Shown here: positions 59,781 to 64,000 of the stretch, in pieces | How the letters are laid out: the number at the start of each line of letters is the position of its first letter | How positions within the stretch are numbered: position 1 is the stretch's first letter | Assembly (NCBI GenBank): GCA_016196035.1 | Contig: JACPYM010000008.1 | Coordinates: 1 to 64,000 of the forward strand | DNA length: 64,000 nucleotides | DNA from: Acidobacteriota bacterium | Lineage (GTDB): Bacteria; Acidobacteriota; Blastocatellia; RBC074 | Direction: 5' to 3' | Program-made: the position numbers and the translations under genes | The notes under the pieces: model-generated | The model's input: the letters and a program-made list of their open reading frames with translations, nothing else | What the model was told of the DNA's origin: nothing | Database searches by the model: none

Positions 59781-59843
59781 GGTTGTGTGCTCCTGTTGGT
59801 GAAAAAGTCGAAAAGAGTTTGAATGAAAAGGCGCCGCCGTGCC

Positions 59844-60695
59844 TCAGCTTTCCGGCAACGCCGCGTGCTGATAACAGCCCAGCACTTTGATGTGATGGGC
59901 GAATTCGGCCAGATGCGCCAGCGCGTGCTGGACGCGCGCCTCAGCCAGATTGCCGGTGAAATCTACATAAAAACTATATTCCCAAGGGTGACCGCCAAGT
60001 GGGCGCGATTCGATCTTCGACAGGTCAATGTCGCGCAAAGCGAACACTGCCATCGCGCGAAAGAGCGCGCCCGTTTCGTTCTTCAGCGTAAAGACAATCG
60101 AAGTTTTGTCAGCAGCGGCAGGCGAGTCGCCCGCTTCGTCAGCGCGCGTGAGCAGCAGGAAGCGGGTGAAGTTCTGGCGGTCGTCTTCGATCCCGCGCAG
60201 CAGAATTTCCGCGTTGTAAACTTCGGCGGCGGCGGCGCTGGCAATTGCGGCGGCGCCCGTCTCGCGGCTTTGCATAATCAGTTTGACGCTGCCCGCCGTG
60301 TCATACGCCGCGACTGCCTTCAGCGTGGGGTGCGTCGCAAAGAAGCGCTGGCATTGCCCCAGGGCGACCGGGTGCGAATAGACCTTTTCAATTGCTTCGA
60401 GTTGCGTGCCCGGCGCGGCAATCAGGTTGTGGACGATGCGCAGATTGACTTCGCCCACCACGCGCAACTGGTCGTGTTGCAGCAACAGGTCGTAATTCTG
60501 ATGAACCGCGCCATACAACGAATTCTCAATTGGGGCGAGGCAATAGCGGCACGCGCCGTTTTCGACGGCGGCGAACATCTGTTCAAACGTCTCGCAGGGC
60601 AGCAATTCGATGGCCTCGCCCAACAGTTTGCGCGCGGCTTCGCTACTGAAGGCGCCAGCTTCGCCTTGATAGGCCACGGTTTGATTTGGGTTCAT
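59844..60695 (-). CDS. pheA: Prephenate dehydratase with ACT domain
   Basis: A 283-residue monofunctional prephenate dehydratase, making phenylpyruvate for phenylalanine synthesis. The catalytic domain (about residues 5-185) has A-Y-Q-G-E-A-G-A-F-S near the start, L-A-P-I-E-N-S-L-Y-G-A-V and the N-F-T-R-F-L motif with the essential Thr. The C-terminal ACT domain has N-E-T-G-A-L-F-R-A-M and K-I-E-S-R-P, the GALV/ESRP regions that bind phenylalanine for feedback inhibition. AGAGGA selects the ATG at 60695. A leader peptide and terminator precede the gene, and a long inverted repeat sits between that terminator and the start codon. Confidence 0.96.
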   Translation of the reverse strand: MNPNQTVAYQGEAGAFSSEAARKLLGEAIELLPCETFEQMFAAVENGACRYCLAPIENSLYGAVHQNYDLLLQHDQLRVVGEVNLRIVHNLIAAPGTQLEAIEKVYSHPVALGQCQRFFATHPTLKAVAAYDTAGSVKLIMQSRETGAAAIASAAAAEVYNAEILLRGIEDDRQNFTRFLLLTRADEAGDSPAAADKTSIVFTLKNETGALFRAMAVFALRDIDLSKIESRPLGGHPWEYSFYVDFTGNLAEARVQHALAHLAEFAHHIKVLGCYQHAALPES

Positions 60696-60720
60696 GGTTG
60701 GTTCCTCTGGGACGCTGGAA

Positions 60721-60818
60721 CGGGACGGTACCGCGCGCGTAGGCAAGCGGCGCGTCAACTCCGGCGCATTGTCTCAACGGCACCGTCTCCGCTTGTCCAG
60801 GCGCGCGGTGCCGTCCTG
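60721..60818. repeat. Inverted repeat, family B copy 2, inside the pheA leader
   Basis: 60721-60750 and 60789-60818 are complementary over most of 30 positions. The left arm shares GGTACCGCGCGCGT and GCAAGCGGCGC with the element at 26624-26804. It lies between the attenuator terminator and the pheA ribosome-binding site, so it is transcribed only when termination is relieved. Confidence 0.75.
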
Positions 60819-60822
60819 TTAT

Positions 60823-60870
60823 AAAAACCGAACGGCCCTTCTCTCGTTTGGAGAGAAGGGCCGTTCGGTT
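60823..60870 (-). terminator. Attenuator terminator upstream of pheA
   Basis: A perfect 20-bp stem (60826-60845 with 60851-60870), a 5-nt loop and, on the minus strand, a T-run (GGTTTTTATAAC). It begins 22 nt after the stop codon of the Phe/Tyr-rich leader peptide. Its 5' arm segment CGGCCCTTCT (plus coordinates 60854-60863) can instead pair with AGAAGGGTCG of the leader (60910-60919), 10 bp with one G-U, which would form an antiterminator. Confidence 0.9.
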
Positions 60871-60892
60871 GATCTCGCTTTTGCGTCAGGCG

Positions 60893-61030
60893 TTAGATGA
60901 GCGAGCCTCCGACCCTTCTGTCGTTGCTAAAGTAAAAATAGAAGCTAAACGCGAAGGAGGAGCGCGCAGACCAGGACCACAACGCGGCACGCTTGCTCAG
61001 CTTTCGATTTGTGGTCAGCCTGGAATTCAT
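60893..61030 (-). CDS. Phe/Tyr-rich leader peptide of the pheA-aroF operon (PheL-like)
   Basis: A 45-codon frame starting at ATG 61030, 25 nt or so after the predicted transcription start. Residues 26-34 are F-A-F-S-F-Y-F-Y-F (five Phe, two Tyr in nine codons), and W18 and W20 precede them. The stop at 60893 lies 22 nt before the terminator stem. A first RNA stem, CCAGG-x3-ACCACAA region with TTGTGGTCCTGG (61009-61023 with 60971-60982), spans codons 3-20. The 2:3 antiterminator segment starts 9 nt after the last Phe codon. The arrangement is that of amino-acid attenuation: stalling at Phe/Tyr codons frees region 2 to block the terminator. The weak point is the absence of a clear Shine-Dalgarno site. 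Confidence 0.8.
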   Translation of the reverse strand: MNSRLTTNRKLSKRAALWSWSARSSFAFSFYFYFSNDRRVGGSLI

Positions 61031-61061
61031 ACTGTTTGGTGAAAGTATCAAGACGCAGCGC

Positions 61062-61090
61062 ATTATGCGGATGGCTTCAGAAGCTGTCAA
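61062..61090 (-). promoter_or_regulatory. Sigma70 promoter of the pheA-aroF operon
   Basis: On the minus strand TTGACA (61085-61090) and CATAAT (61062-61067) are separated by exactly 17 nt. The -35 box is perfect and the -10 box is 5/6. The transcript would start near 61055, just ahead of the leader peptide. Confidence 0.88.
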
Positions 61091-61146
61091 GAAAGGCTAG
61101 GGTCGTAGGCGATAAGCAAATTGAATATACCTATAAACGGCTTGGC

Positions 61147-61794
61147 TCATTTAATCGGCAGGCGTTCGCCCAACACGGTCTCAGGCGGCGTCAGGCGCAG
61201 ATTGAAAAAGGCTTTGATCTCAGCCGCCCATTCGCGCACACGCTGATAATCCACTTCGTGTTTGAGCTTGATGTCGCTGGCGACGCCAACCGCATCTAGC
61301 CCCAATTCGTTCGCCAGATACAGCGAGCGCGGCAAATGATAACGTTGCGTGACCAGCACCGCGTGCCGCAATCCGAAGACTTCTTTGGCGCGCAAACAGG
61401 TTTCGTAAGTCGAGCGCCCGGCATAATCAATCACCGCGTCTTTCTTATCCACCGCGTGCGTGATGAGGTATTCGTACATGGCCTTGGGTTCGTTGTAGCT
61501 GGGATGACGATTGTCACCGGAGACCAAAATCTTGTCTATCTGTTTGGCGCGATAAAGTTCGATGGCCGTGTCCACGCGGTCTTCCAGCATGGGCGAGAGT
61601 TCCCCGTTGCTGAACACGCTCGCGCCGAATACGACCGCCACGCGCGGGCGCGGCCAGTTCTCGATATTCAACCGTGCTGGATTGGCGATGATCCGCCGGT
61701 CATAACTATGAACTTCAAAATGAATGCCCCACAGGAAAAGCGCTGTGAGCAAGAGCAGGACAATGACAATGAAAAAACGCGCACGACTTGTCAT
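61147..61794 (-). CDS. SanA/YdcF-like (DUF218) membrane-anchored protein
   Basis: A 215-residue protein with one N-terminal membrane helix (about residues 7-26) and a DUF218 domain. V-A-V-V-F-G-A-S-V-F follows, then L-E-D-R-V-D-T-A-I-E-L-Y, I-L-V-S-G-D-N-R and V-T-Q-R-Y-H-L-P-R-S-L-Y. SanA-type proteins contribute to envelope barrier function; the biochemical activity of this family is not settled. The start at 61794 gives M-T-S-R-A-R-F-F before the helix. Its stop is 57 bp upstream of the pheA promoter, so the two are separate units. Confidence 0.88.
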   Translation of the reverse strand: MTSRARFFIVIVLLLLTALFLWGIHFEVHSYDRRIIANPARLNIENWPRPRVAVVFGASVFSNGELSPMLEDRVDTAIELYRAKQIDKILVSGDNRHPSYNEPKAMYEYLITHAVDKKDAVIDYAGRSTYETCLRAKEVFGLRHAVLVTQRYHLPRSLYLANELGLDAVGVASDIKLKHEVDYQRVREWAAEIKAFFNLRLTPPETVLGERLPIK

Positions 61795-62078
61795 TAAAGC
61801 ACCAGAGGAGAAAACCGGAAATGCCGGGGCGGGCGCTATCAAACTATCTGCTCGCCAAAGCTGTCAAGCTGAATGTCACTTGACGTTGAGATTGGCTTTA
61901 CCACTTCAACCGCGATTGACTACAATGCGCGCGACTGCACTAGGTTGAGATCCCAGGTTGGGATGGTTGACGCGATTTCCGCACTCCACTGCTCAAACGT
62001 AAATCATTGTGAATGGCTGGCGCTGGCTTTGCGGCTGCGCCTTTAACTTCCAAATTGACCAAATAGAGAGGACGACTT

Positions 62079-63353
62079 ATGAAGAAAGAACAAGACCTCG
62101 TTTCACGCCGGACATTTGTCAAAGGCACCGCGGCTGTGACCGCCGCTTCAGCTTTCACGATTGTCGAAGCGAAATCGGTGCGCGGCACCACCGCCAATTC
62201 GATGGTTGAAATCGGCTGGGTCGGTAATGGCGGCCAAGGCACGCGCGACGCCCAGTTGCTGGAACAGACCGGCGAAGCCAAGATTGTCGCCGTCGGCGAT
62301 TATTTCAAAACCCAGGCGGACAAGGCCGCCACGCGTTTCAAAGTGGATGCCAACCGCACTCACGTCGGCATTGACGCTTACAAAGAAGTCATCGGTTCCA
62401 AAGTGGACGCCGTGTTGCTGACCACGCCGCCGGGCTTCCGCCCCGAACATTTCAAAGCCGCCGTCGCCGCCAAAAAGCATGTTTATGCCGAAAAGCCGCT
62501 GGCTGTGGACGTGCCCGGCTGCCACATGGTGATGGAAGCGGGCGACAAGGCGAAAATGCAAAACCTGACCGTTGTGGTCGGTTTGCAACGCCACTATTCA
62601 AAAGCCTATCGCGCCGCCAAGAAGATTTTTGACGAAGGTGGAATGGGTCAGGCCGTGATGGCACATTCAGCCTGGGATCAAGGCAAAATCTGGCCCGACC
62701 GGCGCGGCAAACGCGCTGACTGGAAATCGCAGATGGATTTTGAAGTCCAGCATTGGTACTTCTTCAAATGGCTTTGCGGTGACCACATCGTCGAGCAGAA
62801 CATTCACAACATTGACGTGATCAACTGGTTCATGGGCGCGCCCCCTGTGCGCGCCAGTGGCATTTGCAGCCTGACCGACAAACGCGAGGGCCTCGGCGAC
62901 ATCATGGATCACTTTGCGATCACGTATGAGTACGCCAACGGCGTGCTCTCGTCGAACACTTGCGTGCAAGTTGATGGCGTGGTCGGCGACGTTTCGGAAA
63001 CGATTCGCGGCACCAAAGGCACCTTCACCACCACGGCCGGTAAAGGTGGCACGGGCGGCGTGCGCATCGAAGCCCTCGCCACCCGTAAAGACCCTAATCC
63101 CGCGCCGATTTACAAATACGAAGGCGGCGACGACAAGCACTACGATCAAGAGGCCGCCACCTTTGTCGCCAGCGTGCTGGGCAAGGGCGAAGGCGAAGAC
63201 AAGTACCGCAACGACACCAAGTACGGCGTCGAAAGCACCTTCACTGCGATTCTCGGACGTGAATCGGCCTACCGCAAAGCGGCGCTGAACTGGAACGAAC
63301 TGTGGAACGAGAACAAGAAGATCGGCTTCAAACCCGAATCGAAGGCGGACTAA
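62079..63353 (+). CDS. Tat-exported Gfo/Idh/MocA family oxidoreductase
   Basis: A 424-residue protein starting with a twin-arginine signal (S-R-R-T-F-V-K-G-T-A, residues 9-18, then a hydrophobic stretch to Ala31). A Rossmann domain follows (V-E-I-G-W-V-G-N-G-G-Q-G-T) with the family motif A-E-K-P-L-A at about residue 140 and a C-terminal catalytic domain carrying G-D-H-I-V-E-Q-N-I-H-N-I-D-V. Export of a folded NAD(P)-bound enzyme to the periplasm fits Tat dependence, as in glucose-fructose oxidoreductase. The substrate is probably a sugar or sugar derivative but is not determined. AGAGAGGA lies upstream of the ATG. It is followed by a strong terminator. Confidence 0.9.
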   Translation: MKKEQDLVSRRTFVKGTAAVTAASAFTIVEAKSVRGTTANSMVEIGWVGNGGQGTRDAQLLEQTGEAKIVAVGDYFKTQADKAATRFKVDANRTHVGIDAYKEVIGSKVDAVLLTTPPGFRPEHFKAAVAAKKHVYAEKPLAVDVPGCHMVMEAGDKAKMQNLTVVVGLQRHYSKAYRAAKKIFDEGGMGQAVMAHSAWDQGKIWPDRRGKRADWKSQMDFEVQHWYFFKWLCGDHIVEQNIHNIDVINWFMGAPPVRASGICSLTDKREGLGDIMDHFAITYEYANGVLSSNTCVQVDGVVGDVSETIRGTKGTFTTTAGKGGTGGVRIEALATRKDPNPAPIYKYEGGDDKHYDQEAATFVASVLGKGEGEDKYRNDTKYGVESTFTAILGRESAYRKAALNWNELWNENKKIGFKPESKAD

Positions 63354-63373
63354 TCGCCAGCGCAGTTCTAATC

Positions 63374-63408
63374 AAAAGGCGCAAGCGGAACGTCCGCTTG
63401 CGCCTTTT
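63374..63408 (+). terminator. Rho-independent terminator of the oxidoreductase gene
   Basis: AAAAGGCGCAAGCGGA (63374-63389) and TCCGCTTGCGCCTTTT (63393-63408) form a perfect 16-bp stem with a 3-nt loop and a T-run, 21 nt after the stop. The A-run on the other side makes it potentially bidirectional. Confidence 0.9.
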
Positions 63409-63443
63409 CGTTAGTACGAACCAGAGATTAACCTTCGTTGCGT

Positions 63444-63794
63444 ATGAGCCAGAGCACACCCTTTCGGCCACTCTTACCCGAAGGTTGGTTTTATCCTGAT
63501 TTGGCGACCGCGCAGGGACTCTATGCTGAGCTTCAACAGGAGTTGCCGCGCGGCCATTTACTTTATGGACGCGCGGTCGAGACGTTTGCCTGGCGCGCAG
63601 GGGCAACTGATGACGTCTTGTTTCGCCACCTGGATGAGCCTACGCGCTTCACCGTTATTCATCTATCCTGGCGGGGCCGCACCGAAATCAACGCCCAATA
63701 TCCGCCCGTCGAGTTTGACGGCATGTTCGACGAGTTCAGCGCCACCGAAGAACGCCTTTACGGGCTCACAGTGCCAATCAGCGAAGATGAATGA
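63444..63794 (+). CDS. Small hypothetical protein, 116 aa
   Basis: The ATG at 63444 gives M-S-Q-S-T-P-F-R-P-L-L-P-E-G-W. An in-frame TTG lies 6 nt earlier. The sequence is soluble, with L-L-Y-G-R-A-V-E-T-F-A-W-R and F-T-V-I-H-L-S-W-R-G-R-T-E-I-N. I recognise no domain and see no signal peptide. It resembles a compact alpha/beta protein. It ends 64 bp before the NAD(P)HX-repair gene. Confidence 0.65.
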   Translation: MSQSTPFRPLLPEGWFYPDLATAQGLYAELQQELPRGHLLYGRAVETFAWRAGATDDVLFRHLDEPTRFTVIHLSWRGRTEINAQYPPVEFDGMFDEFSATEERLYGLTVPISEDE

Positions 63795-63858
63795 GGCGGA
63801 GGCAAAGAGCATGTGGCCTTCTTGCGCTCTTTTTGTGGCAGGCGATAATGCATAAACG

Positions 63859-64000
63859 ATGAAGATTTTTACGGCGGCACAAATGCGCGAGTTGGATCGG
63901 CTGACGGTCGAACGTTGCGGGATTCCCTATGCGACGTTGATGGAGACGGCAGGGGGTCACGTGGTCGAAGCGATTCTCAAAGAATACGGGCCAGTTGAAG
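63859..64000 (+). CDS. NAD(P)H-hydrate repair enzyme (YjeF N-domain), start only
   Basis: The last 142 bp encode about 47 residues, M-K-I-F-T-A-A-Q-M-R-E-L-D-R-L-T, followed by P-Y-A-T-L-M-E-T-A-G. This matches the N-terminus of YjeF_N (NnrE) epimerases and of bifunctional Nnr proteins (NAD(P)H-hydrate epimerase/dehydratase), with the characteristic A-x-Q-M-R-x-L-D-R and L-M-E-x-A-G motifs. The gene continues beyond the window, so whether the dehydratase domain is present cannot be seen. It belongs functionally with NAD metabolism, as does nadA at 35 kb. Confidence 0.85.
   Translation, partial: MKIFTAAQMRELDRLTVERCGIPYATLMETAGGHVVEAILKEYGPVE

Noticed and set aside
60826-60870. Hairpin considered as the terminator of the SanA-like gene
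   Set aside because: A consensus promoter and a Phe/Tyr-rich leader frame lie between that gene and the hairpin, and an antiterminator pairing is available. Attenuation of pheA explains the arrangement better.

Overview
The window is a GC-rich chromosomal segment that most resembles an Acidobacteriota genome, probably class Blastocatellia. The evidence is a TIGR03437-type (Solibacter) C-terminal domain on a secreted metalloprotease, two giant Oar-like TonB receptors with N-terminal carboxypeptidase-regulatory domains, PPC/TPR/CHAT proteins beside a sigma/anti-sigma pair, and many secreted proteins of acidobacterial type. No rRNA, tRNA, CRISPR, phage or insertion-sequence gene was recognised. 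The assignment is inference from gene content.

Layout. 1-0.45 kb: unassigned left edge with a perfect 12-bp palindrome. 0.45-2 kb: a peroxiredoxin-like gene with an in-frame TGA in its CxxC motif (a probable selenoprotein) downstream of heme A synthase ctaA. 2.6-7.7 kb: an AttEFGH-like operon (SRPBCC protein, ABC ATPase, FtsX-type permease, CrtC/AttH-like protein). 7.7-12.1 kb: thiL, then an EF-hand protein, an ApbE-DUF2271 fusion and a PepSY membrane protein. 12.2-19 kb: a two-domain M16 protein lacking both zinc motifs, a cyclophilin and an AsmA protein. 19.3-20.2 kb: a sigma54-type promoter, a structured leader and a single-domain response regulator. 20.3-28.7 kb: a BON protein, a membrane protein and three different secreted proteases. 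28.8-33.9 kb: an exported CHAT protein, an ECF-like sigma factor and an anti-sigma-like membrane protein. 34-42.9 kb: Rieske protein, nadA with two candidate operators, an NtrY/NtrX-like two-component pair, a CPBP protease and pckA. 43-49.4 kb: an S74 surface protein, thiO, queD, isocitrate dehydrogenase, a cupin and a secreted protein. 49.7-58 kb: two paralogous TonB receptors. 58.4-61.8 kb: aroF and pheA under an apparent phenylalanine/tyrosine attenuator, then a SanA-like protein. 62-64 kb: a Tat-exported Gfo/Idh/MocA oxidoreductase, a small unknown protein and the start of an NAD(P)HX-repair gene.

The strongest unusual signals are (1) the selenoprotein, which an ordinary gene caller would truncate; (2) a complete attenuation leader upstream of pheA: a consensus promoter, a 45-codon leader with F-A-F-S-F-Y-F-Y-F, a 20-bp terminator and a 10-bp antiterminator pairing; (3) the CHAT/sigma/anti-sigma operon; (4) a family of long, near-perfect intergenic inverted repeats that abut the stop codons of several genes, with a related sequence inserted in frame inside the CHAT gene; and (5) a sigma54-type promoter with a long structured 5' UTR before a lone receiver protein.
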